From Nereocystis luetkeana (Eukaryota; Sar; Phaeophyceae; Laminariales; Laminariaceae), in NCBI GenBank assembly GCA_031213475.1, contig JARUPZ010000010.1, forward strand, positions 7,480,776 through 7,544,775: a stretch of 64,000 nt of DNA, in the 5' to 3' direction. A program made the position numbers and the translations under genes. Below the pieces are notes generated by a model, which was not told the DNA's origin, ran no database searches, and saw only the letters and a list, made by a program, of their open reading frames with translations. This document shows positions 34,043 to 44,400 of the stretch, piece by piece; position 1 is the first letter of the stretch, and every line of letters starts with the position of its first letter.

Positions 34043-34122
34043 GGTCAAGTGGCCGAGCGGTCTAAGGCGCTAGTTTAAGGCACTAGTTTTCATTAGCGTG
34101 AGTTCGAATCTCACCTTGATCA
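34043..34122 (+). tRNA. tRNA-Leu (anticodon AAG), class II, no intron
   Basis: An 80-nt cloverleaf. The acceptor stem GGTCAAG (34043-34049) pairs with CTTGATC (34115-34121) with one G-U pair. The D-arm contains TGGCCGAGCGGTCTAAGG (box A). The anticodon stem CTAGT/ACTAG encloses TTAAGGC, anticodon AAG at 34077-34079. There is a long variable arm, T-arm GTGAG-TTCGAAT-CTCAC (box B) and discriminator A at 34122, as Leu tRNAs require. A run of about 12 T follows directly and serves as the Pol III terminator. CCA is not encoded. Confidence 0.96.
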
Positions 34123-34134
34123 TTTTTTTTTTTT
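34123..34134 (+). terminator. Pol III T-run after tRNA-Leu
   Basis: A T-run directly follows the discriminator base. This is the usual RNA polymerase III termination signal. Confidence 0.8.
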
Positions 34135-34989
34135 CGTTCTGTTCTGTCGTTACAAAACATCCGTTTCACATCCGTTACACATGAACATACTCGTACTATT
34201 AATACAGCAGTGTGGCTGTGTATACAAATTACAGCGGTACATACGTAAGAAACGAAAAAACGTAAAAACAGCAGCACATCGTACAGCAGCAGCAGTATAT
34301 ACCAGGCAGCCAGGTAAATATACGTACTACAAGACGCTAACAGTATTAATAGTATCAGCCAGGTACATGCCAACCTCTATGAACTATTAATAATAATATC
34401 AGTGCTGCACAGCAGTATATAAATAGGATCTACGCGCAGCAGCCGTCCGACCACGTTTGTTCGTGAATTAGAATCTACCAATTAATAGTCGTCATACGAG
34501 TGAGTATGTTTTACCAGGTATAATACCTATTATACCTGGTATGCACCATGTATTCATAATCATAGTATGTATGTTGCACACTCTTCTTGTGTCTTTCTTG
34601 TTTTGTTTGTTGTGCATCGATTAGAGTGGGGGGACACGCGGTGAGTGTTGGCTGGGGAAACACACATACCGCGCAGTAAGTATTACAACGTTGTGTTCGA
34701 CGCATGATGACATGCTTATTATTATTTCCCTTGCCATATCCGACAATGTGCAGCATGACCTTCAACATTGATCACTCATCACTTTCCCGAAAGAAGAAAA
34801 CCTCGGAAACAAATTGATGCATCACAAATTCATTGATGAACGCGGCTGTTTTTATCCTCCGTAAACCTTGCTGCTGCTGTTGTAAGTTAATTCATACGTT
34901 CTCAATTAATTAATAGCTACCAGGTATTAATAGCTGTGTAACAGAGCCTGCAGTGCAGCGCACTACTTTACTTGATCTTAACACAGACG
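34135..34989. other. AT-rich intergenic stretch after tRNA-Leu
   Basis: Rich in ATTAATAG and TACCAGGTA words. No gene recognised. Confidence 0.5.
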
Positions 34990-35187
34990 TTAATAACTAA
35001 TAATGTGCACTCCGATTTGTTCCGTCGAGAAGCCCACATGCGGATGATACTCGTACAACATCCCGTCACGCACGGAGGTAATATCGATAAGTAAACGGAC
35101 GAAAGTCCGAAAGTCCGCGTGGCGCTGACGACGCTGGAACTCGGTGCGAAAACTCCTTCGGATATGAGGGCGAGACGATCGATACAC
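34990..35187 (-). CDS. Orphan candidate terminal exon
   Basis: Acceptor AATTAG, then 65 codons including FRTEFQRRQRHADFRTFVRL, LIDITSVRDGMLYEYHPHVG and FSTEQIGVHIISY, then TAA. The composition looks coding. No family is recognised and no upstream exon was found. Confidence 0.3.
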   Translation of the reverse strand: MYRSSRPHIRRSFRTEFQRRQRHADFRTFVRLLIDITSVRDGMLYEYHPHVGFSTEQIGVHIISY

Positions 35188-35239
35188 CTAATTAATGTAG
35201 TAGCTAGGTCCTTCCTACGGATCTTCGCTGCAAATTAAT

Positions 35240-35770
35240 CCCTCTCACTCAAATTCCAATTCGCGAGTTCCCAGGGTACGAAGCTGAAATGACTGAATCC
35301 TCGCGAGTACCGAGGGTACCAGAAGCTGAAATGACTGAGTCCTCGCCAGTCGCAGGGGTACCAAAAGCTGACTGACAAGATCAAGTAAGTCCTCGCCAGT
35401 ATCGATCAAAAAAGGTAAAAACATTAGAAAGTTACGTTTTTTGTGTGTATTTTGTTGTCGCCCTCTGCAAAAAAAATGCAAAAAAGATCGTCAGATGATT
35501 ATCAGTACCAGTCATCGGGGCTCGAGTCATTCACTCGCGAGCCCGCGTCACTTCGAAGTATATATGCTGAAATCCCTAGCACCAGAAGAAGCTGAAATGA
35601 CTGAGCCGTCGCGAGTCCTGCAAGCTGAAATGACTTGATTGAGTCCACGCGAGTCCCCATAGGGTCCTGCAAGCTGAAGTGGTTGAGTCCCTAGGGTACT
35701 GAAAGCTGAAACGACTTGAGTCCTCGCGAGTCCGTACGTTACTGGAAGCTGAAATGACTGGTACTCGGAG
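35240..35770 (+). repeat. Degenerate minisatellite L
   Basis: About eight units of 45-55 bases built on AAGCTGAAATGACTGAGTCC and TCGCGAGT, interrupted at 35400-35510 by unrelated sequence. Confidence 0.8.
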
Positions 35771-38079
35771 GTACTGCTACTCTGACAACCCTTGAAGATG
35801 TGACAGTACGTACTCCAGTCTACAACCTACACGACGAGAGAGGTACAAAATTATGGCTTCGAGAACTCTTTTTTTTCGATTTTCGATCTGAATTTTCGAC
35901 AACTTGACACGTGATTCGAAGCGCGCCCATCCGGGCATTCAGGCCAGGACCTTCCATTTTTTCCCCATCTTTTTTCGCGTATTATTCGGTCAAAATGGCG
36001 GCTGGATTTTCATCGAAACCGCCACAACCCCCCCCCCCCCCTCCCACCAAAAAAATGAACGGTTTGGGGAGGTCCTCGCTTGATTAGTCGTCGTACGACC
36101 GAGGAATTGTCCCCACGCAAATTTTCAGGTCGCAAGACTGAACCACGAAAGAAAGTGCATTTGAATTTCGCGTTCCTCTCTAGGCTGGACCAACTCATGG
36201 TATACCAAGTGGTTCTCGCAATGGATCATACTTTTGACAAGAACTCTTGGGTACAGACGAAAAACACTACATACCCAGCGGTCCGGTGCGCCCAACACGA
36301 TGCAAAAAATACCAGGCAGGGTCAGGATAGTGTTGCGAAACAAGCATAATAACTTCAGCCGCCGACGCGAGAGCTATATTACTGCAGCTGATGGACGAAA
36401 CATCAGCAAGAAGTCAAGTCCGCAACTCTACCGGCACGCAGGTTGTCATCGTCAATGTTATCGGCAAGCAAGTGTGAACAATTTCCATTCCACCAAAAAA
36501 AGCCATGTCATCGAAAAAGCGACGAGAGGCACTTTTGAAGACGATGCCAAAAAACAGAAAAGGTAAGGGAACCCTCGCCGGGGATATCATTCCGTGTTTC
36601 GCTGCCTGTTTGTATCGAAGCTATTGATAGCTAGGGCTTCCGCCCTCTGTAGTAGAAAACTCAGCCCAAACTAACAACACGCCTTGCGTTTCAAGATCTT
36701 CGTTCACCAAAAACAAATCTCCCCAGCCTGCGCCGTCGTCGACTCTTCAGAAAAAACGGTCATCGCGGCTGCAAGAGCAAACAATCATAGCGGACTGCAG
36801 GAGGAGGAGTCGTGCTACATTCAACAACTTTGTTTCCAGCAGCAGCAGCAGCAGCAGCTGCGGCCGCGGCAAGACATGTTCGCAGTGTTAGCAAAGGCAC
36901 CGAGCAGTACTGCCACAAAAAAAAAACAGTGGCAGCACCAATTGCCACAAGGCACACGTTGACAGTACTTGCTACGGCACCCAGCAGACACCAGCAGTAT
37001 TTGCCAGGGCACGATGAAACCATCATCACGTAGTAGTAGATACTTACCAAAGACAGCAGAGACACCAGCAACTAGTGGTACTTGCTAAGGCACCAAAGAC
37101 ATATCAAGCTACTTGCTAAAGCCACCCCGAAACATCTCATCGGTATTACGAGATACTCGTAAAAGCACCTGAGACACCCGCCAACCCAGCAACGGCAAAG
37201 AACGGAGACCAAATCGCTCACTGATTAAACGCGTGAACACTTCCAGTCTCTGGTCCATTCCTCGGCCGCCTAGCCGCCCCTCACACACCCCACATATCAT
37301 CCGGAGACTATCCACCAACCAGCACACTCCCCCAAAAAAGTTCACCAGTCAGAAAGTCACGAAACCACTTTCTCTCCACCGCTCAGCATAATCGCACGGC
37401 GCTAACGGCGAGAGACCGCGATGAACGCACCGCGAATGCGCGATGCACACACCACACATGGCCATGTCACGCCAAATGACCCCCCCCCCCCCCCCCCCCC
37501 GCCACCTCCCACCCTTGGCAAACCTTTAGTCTAAAGGCGACGAATTGGGCACGTCAGCCGGCGGACAATCCAGCCCACGCGCGAGGGGGAAGCAGAGCCA
37601 GCCCGCGGGCAAAAGCTTGCCCGGAAAGGCGACACGAAACACATTCGGAACTCACTGCTCTAGACCAGCGGGAGACACAAGGGCAAGCCCGCCCACGGCC
37701 AAGCTTGTTGGGAAAGCCGACATAAAACACAATCGGGACTAACTGCTCTAGCCCAGAGGAACAAACAATAGACACACCCCACGCCCTTGCGATGCGCGCC
37801 TCGAGGCTCTGCCTAGCTAGCGCCAAGAGACACGTCACACGCATATTCGAAGTGCTTTGCATACTGTAGCTACCCAGCCAGCCCGACGTCGCCACAAACC
37901 AACATCCATTCCTGTCAGATACCTACTGGATGGCAACGCGACAACCCCAGAACCGAGCGAGCCAAGAACGACAACAGGGGGAGTCACGAAACACAAACCA
38001 CCAGAACCAGAAACCAATACCAACGAGAACCAGCCTCCAAAGATATGGCGCTTCAAGATGACGGGAGGGGGAAGGGTGG
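35771..38079. other. Intergenic stretch past the DDX6 3' end
   Basis: Contains (CAG)n at 36838-36856, AGTACTTGC(T/C)A repeats at 36965-37110 and poly-C at 37480-37500. A possible first exon at 36507-36563 (MSSKKRREALLKTMPKNRK, then GTAAGG) has no follow-on exon. Confidence 0.4.
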
Positions 38080-38265
38080 ACTCATGTCATGCATGGCCGT
38101 AGTCGTAAAAATAGTATGACTATAGACCCTCGCATCTCTACAACGCCTCGACAGAGCACGTCCGGTTTTCACCGGCATTGCAGGCATTGGGGGGGGGGAG
38201 GGGGGGGGGGGGGGGTACTCGATTTCATGCATGGCCGTAGTCGTATCACCCTAGGCCCTCGCACG
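38080..38265 (+). repeat. Family F repeat with poly-G tract
   Basis: GCATGGCCGTAGTCGTA occurs on both sides of a G-rich run of about 26 bases. Lies just past the 3' end of DDX6 and could overlap its 3' UTR. Confidence 0.68.
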
Positions 38266-38361
38266 AGAGTTAGGTCCGCTTTCTGCCTTCCCAGCCGCTT
38301 GGTTTGCAGGCGCCAAAAGCAACACACGAGGACTGGCAGGCGTGTGTGTGTGTATTTTTTT

Positions 38362-38424
38362 TTAGCGGCAGTACAGGTCGCGGTCGATTTCAGCGGGGAT
38401 GGGTTTGATTTCCGTGCCCAGTTC
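38362..38424 (-). CDS. DDX6: DDX6 exon 9 (C-terminal exon)
   Basis: After the acceptor CGCAG this exon reads [20 protein letters not shown] and then TAA. That is the family's C-terminal signature and continues RIEQ of exon 8 in phase 0. It lies 2.2 kb from exon 8, across intron 8. Confidence 0.95.
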   Translation of the reverse strand, partial: ELGTEIKPIPAEIDRDLYCR

Positions 38425-41400
38425 CTGCGGATAGTAGCGTGAAAACATAGAAGGGGGGGGGGGGGGGGGCGGCGCACGCGGGCAGTAATGTCAACAGTCG
38501 AAAACGAAACATGCCTACAGTGGCAGCACACGACACCCATAGACTATAACCTACCAGTTGCCACAATGATCCGCTGCATCGGATGCAAGAGAAAACCTCG
38601 CGGTTACCATACGGTTTCATACAGATGCACTGGCCAAGGCTGGCTGTGAGAACGTCGGAACGTCGGTGCGAAACCGGAGGAAACTTTTCTCGGAGTTCGT
38701 GGCTCGTATGGGTAACAAGAGTTTACCCAGATGCGTGATGTTTGGGGAACTGGAGGGGGGAAAGGGTTACTTGGGAGGGCAAGAGCGCGACTGGATGGGT
38801 TGCCTTGCACGCGACCTATCGTTGTTCAATTTTCCCACTGAAGCCCAGCGAAGAGAAACAGTGCACGCTGGCAGCGAAGAATCGGGCAAGTGGTGGTCAG
38901 ACGTGTTGAGGAAGCGGCAGAACAGTACATCAAGCGCAGGTTCGTCAAGGAAAAGGATCATATAGCAAAACGACGAGCGCTTCCGGTACAAAATGCGCAG
39001 CAGCTTAAGACACTGTTGGGGTCAAGGCCCGGGGGGGGAGGAAGACGAGGCGGGTTGAAGGAGGCGTGGCAACAGCAGCTAGGCCGGTTGAGAAAGTGAA
39101 GGCACCCGCCGAAACGAGGCACTGGCCCTTTTTCTAGTCGAGACGCTCCGTGACGACAGTGCCACTGGCCCTCTTTCTAGTTGAGACGCTCCGTGACTAC
39201 TGCCTAATGCTGTGTTACAATCCCTGTTTTTATTATTATTATTATTATTATTTTTTGTTGTGTTGCCCTATTCCCTGCCAAGTCGATGGCACACCCCCCC
39301 CCCCCGTAGCCTACCATTTCGCGTCGGCTAGGTATATACACTACATCTGGATATATTTGTGTGACCATTTCCTTCTTCTTTTTTTCTTCCTTTTTATAGA
39401 TTTTGCGGACGTTTGTTTTTATAGATTTTGCGGTCATCGAGAAAAATTGGGGAGAAAATACGATTCGGAGAAACCGTTTTAGCGCCATGGGCTTTTGAGA
39501 ATCGGGAAAATTTGGGTTGGTTGTTCTTCGCGGCAATACAATACAATGAGGCCTGGCGTTTTCTGGCTACCGAAAAACCCTAAAATTCGTCACGTTGCGG
39601 TTTAAGAACGAAAAAAAGAAAATCTTCAGCCGTTAGTTTTTCCGCGTTGCTATGAAGAAAAAAACCATGTCAAATCTTGTTTTCCCAACTCTTCAAAAAC
39701 CACGGCGCAAACTTTCGAAGCCAAACTGTTCCGCCTGTCGCTGGTACCAGCTCTCGTCTATTTACTCCGCGTAAACACAATGATCGGCTTCCGTACTAAA
39801 ACAACACACACACCAGGAAACATGTTTCCAGTCTGAATCCCAGCATGTGCATGGTACGCATATATGTCAACTCGCTTAGGACCGCACTCTCGTTGTTTGG
39901 CCAAAACACTTGGAATTAGAGTACGATTTAGGTACATGTACAGTGCAGCACTACAAGGGTAATCATATTGGGGCACTGCAGCGGTAGCACTCTTCGGCCA
40001 AACTGTCACTGGGACTGGCAACGGCTTCTCAGCTGAGGAGCTACCCAGTAAGGTATGCCTCATCGTTGTTCATGATATATTTCATCGGGTTATACTTGGG
40101 GCTGTCCACTGGCACAGTATGTACTGGCAGTAGTAATCTACTGGCAGAGTAGCAGCATACTGATTGACCTGGCCAGGCATATTCGCCTGTAGTTTTTACT
40201 TTACGTACGTCCAAGAAACACGCCGTATTCAAGTACGGAGACCCACCATTAAAAACGTTTCGGGAGCAGACAAGAGAGGAGGGACAGTATACTGCTGCAA
40301 TCCAATGCAGTATACTGCTTGATTTTGACGACATAATACAATCGCTACTGACTGAGTCAGCCAGCGCCCAGCTCTGGTTCTCCTTGAATTGTTTATCAAA
40401 AGTCGCTTTATGGGGGAGACGTGATCGGGTGAGAGCAAGGCACAAAGAGCTTCCTTGAAAAGGAGGAGGCTCGGAATATCGGGATACTGTCACCGCGTGC
40501 AAGACGTGCAAGACGTCCCTCTTGCCCGCACAATAGCACACGTCATGGTGCAACACGTACAAAATGCTACTCTGGAGACAAAACCGGCATAGAACGGCTT
40601 GCCTGCTCGATGCGGAAGAGGTTGTGGCGGTCGTCGTAGGTAATGAGGTTGATGGCGAGACCCAGGTGCCCGAAGCGACCGGAGCGGCCGATACGGTGGA
40701 GATAGGTCTCAGCGTTCTTGGGGAAGTCGAAGTTGATGACCACGTTCACCGACTGGATGTCGATTCCGCGCGTGAACAGGTCTGAGGCCGAGCGAGTGAG
40801 TGAGTGAGTGAGTGAGTGCGCGGGCGTGCCAGACGAGAGAGGGGAAAAAGCAGGTAAAAATCCTGGAACATTCTAAAGGGCTCAAACCGGGCCATGACCC
40901 GACCCGCGGGTCGGGCCAAGGTGGGCCGGGTCAGGAAGCTTTTGAAAAATCACGGGTCGGGTCGGGTCGGGAAGTTTTCACACATTCAAGGGTCGGGTCG
41001 GGTCACTCTTACCCGACCCGACGCACGAGGTTTGACCCGACCCGTTGAGAGACTTGATCGCAGTAGCCAACACCTACCTACTGCTGTATACAAATACAAT
41101 AATGCAGTATCTCACCTGAGGACACCAGGTGGCGGGTGGCCCCATTGCGGAACTCGTGGAACACGCGGTTGCGGTGCGACTGCTGCATCTTGGCGTGGAT
41201 GTAAAAGCACGAGTAGCCCAGCTCTGTTATTTTCTTAGCGAGCAGCTCCACTCCTGCGAGTCGAGTGGGGGGCATCGACGACGGGGTATCGTATCAATCA
41301 ACATCAACCGCGCATGAACCGCGCATGATCAGCAACCGTGTATGGTCGTGCGTAAATAAAGCACCGCTACCATTGCTGACTAGTGTTGGTAATCAACACG

Positions 41401-44400
41401 TTTTTTTTGGGGTTTTTTGCCAAATATCAGGTATACCTGGCCACTTTTCGGCCAAAATCAGTTACAGTCTAAAAACAAGTATAAAACACACGCCAGGAGC
41501 CCTGCTATTGGCCAAGCTGGCATTGTAACTGATTTTGGCACGAAAATGCCCAGTTGTACCTGTTTTTTTCTACTCTGTCTAGCTTTAAACTGATTTTGGC
41601 CAAGTTTGAACCAATCAAAGAGGCCATACGTCCACTGTTTTTTCTCTGCGTATATGCGTCTTCCCTCCCTCGGTTGAAATTCTTCAGTATCAACGTATAA
41701 ACTCTGTACCCATACGTACGTCGTACGTAAAAGTACGTATTTACACAACATGCATGCATGCGTGCGTTGGAATCACTTTTTCTTCTTTGGGGTGTGCGTT
41801 TCAGTTATTTAACAGTTGTCGTGATGTGGAATCGGCACGGACACTGGTTGTGCTGGATGTAGACGGAAAAAAAAAACGGTTTAATGTCAAGAACACACAC
41901 TGTGTGTTGTTTTCTTTGGCCACAGCAGTCGATACAGCACCATGGTCTCAGGTTTTGCACCACCCCGCGTCGAGGTGGTCTCAGGTTTGGTAGGACAAGA
42001 TAATTTCGTGCCGAACAGGCGGTTCCGCGAGGACGGTCTAGAAGATTTAAAGCTGTCAACGGGGGGGGGGCGGCAGTATCTTGGCGCCCCCGCCGTTGTA
42101 ACGGGCGAAGCCTATTAGTAGTGTACTCCCTAAACCAAGCAAAACAATGCAGATTTTGGAGGCCATGTGGCACGCTTTATGCTTTACTAATTATTTTTTC
42201 CCGGTCTTTTTCATGGACAGAACACCGCTCGAGGCGGGCATTTTCACTTGATTTTAGTATGTAACTGATTTTGGCACAATCGGATCAGGTATACCTGATT
42301 TTGGCATTTGCCCTTTTTTTTTGCTTGTTCGGTGTTTTAGTTGCGTAGTAAATCATGCATATTTGGTGATTCAGTTTGTATCGCATTTGGTATATATAGC
42401 ACATTGAAACCCAATTGCTTTTTAGTATGTGAATAATAAAAGCCATACGATCCAATTGTGCACTGAAACAATACTTCGAAGTACATCTTCTTGTATACAG
42501 TTTACAACGAGCCCCCACACGTTATTTGTACGACTTTTAGTGTACCATACTGAATTGCGTACAGCTAAAATAAGCAAATGGGAAACGCTCACTGCAGTTG
42601 ATTTGATTATGCTTTCCAATAAGCAACCCAAAGGAGCAATACCATACTGGTAAGTATGTTTTTTGGTTGATCAACCCAACTGCTGACACAAGGAACACAA
42701 ACACACCACTCACTGCTGACAGGAAAGAAAGAGACACGAATGCACAAGTCACTGCTGGCAAAAAGACATACATAAAAAAATCGCTCCGGAGATAAGACAC
42801 TAACGCAAAATCACACTGCTGACGAAATAGACACAAAGCAAAGCACTACGTAACGTTACTCAATGTTGAACAAAAAAGAGACAACAAATGCACCACTCAC
42901 TGTTGACAGAGTTGCAGAAGATGATGGACTGGTTCACCTCCAGCTTGGAGAAGAGCGTGTTGAGGCAGTGAACCTTCTGGCGCTCCGCCACGAAGGCGTA
43001 GAATTGCGTAATACCCTGCACAAGGCGAAAGCAGGCGCGTTGAGCTGGTCAACAGCTCCAACTCCTCCCTTCCCAAAAAAACCCACATCGCACAAATCAC
43101 GATCTACGGTACAGCTACACCATCTTGTGTAAGTACCAGGTAGATCCTACATCTGTCGTTATGATTTGCTGCGCAGGATCTGTACGGTAGTACTGTAGTT
43201 CACATTTAACCCTAGCAACTTATGATAAGATCTGTACATCATACAGCTCACACCCGGCAATATGAACTTTGTACATGTTGAGCGTCATATTGACCTTCGC
43301 GCACCTTCAGCGTGAGCTCGTCCATGAGGTTGATCTCGTAAGGGTTGGTGATGTGACGGTCCTTGAAGTCCTTCACCGTCACGGGGAAAGTTGCGCTGAA
43401 GAGGCAGATTTGCCGCTTTCTCTTGCAGTGGTTCACCAGCTGTTCCAGCACGGGCTGGAACTCGGGCGAAAGGAGCTTATCAGCCTGAAAAAAAACACAC
43501 ACACACGCACACACACGCACACACACACACACACACAAGAGAGACATAAAAACGAAAAGGACAGAAAAAGAGGAAACAAAACGAGACAAAAACAAACAAC
43601 GAAGAAAGGGAAGAACAGAGAAAACGAAAAAAAGGTGAGAGGTGGGGATAAAACCAGAGACATCCATCATGGGCGAGAACAAAGATGAGAAGGGATGCAT
43701 GTTAAGGATAGTTCACGAGTATAAAATTATAAATTGCATTTACTCGGAGTAGACCCCCCAGAGACGAAACTACGAGCGTGTTGTTAGCCGTTCACCCATG
43801 CTATTAATACTATAAGGAGCAACATCAAAGGAATGTCAACCCGCCCGACTCCGATCACACGACCCAATACTGTGCGATGTATGTATACAGCGTGCAAAAT
43901 GTCACAAAACAACAACAACGGCGGGGGGAAAAAAGGAACAACTGGGCTCGATCGACTTGCTCCGGAAAACGGCCACTCTTTCCAGCGAATCAGATGCTGT
44001 CAGTTCATTCCTACAGCGTTTCTCCAGGTCCCACGGACGAGCGGCCTTCGTGGGAACAACTAGTGGCCTCCGAGTGGTGTTGCTCCTGAGCGGCGGGCTA
44101 GCTACTCCCTCACCCACGCACCCCCCCCCCCGAAAAAAACGACAGTGAACAGCCGAAGACATGAAAAAGGCGGGGGAGATTCGTGCGCGATAATACACGC
44201 CCCCTCCGTCCGACATGAAAACTAGGGAGCTGCGCTATCGCAAGAAGTCTTGCCTCGTCCATGATGAGGGTGTTGCACTCCTTGAGGTTGGCGATGCCCT
44301 TGTCGGCAAGGTCCAACACACGGCCGGGCGTGCCGACCAAGATGTGCACGACGTTGTAAAGACGCATGATGTCGTCCTTCAGCGTCGTGCCTCCGGTCGT

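Noticed and set aside
35994..36085. Small ORF starting MAAGFSSKPP in a good start context
   Set aside because: Thirty codons crossing a poly-C run whose length is unreliable. The start also resembles ATGGCGGC in family I repeats.
40041..40562. 173-codon minus-strand frame in DDX6 intron 8
   Set aside because: It lies between exon 8 and the verified exon 9, has no family resemblance and would not join in phase.
40567..40605. DDX6 ending at the stop eleven codons after RIEQ
   Set aside because: The conserved tail [10 protein letters not shown] was found at 38424 in exact phase after a GC donor, so read-through is not the normal end.
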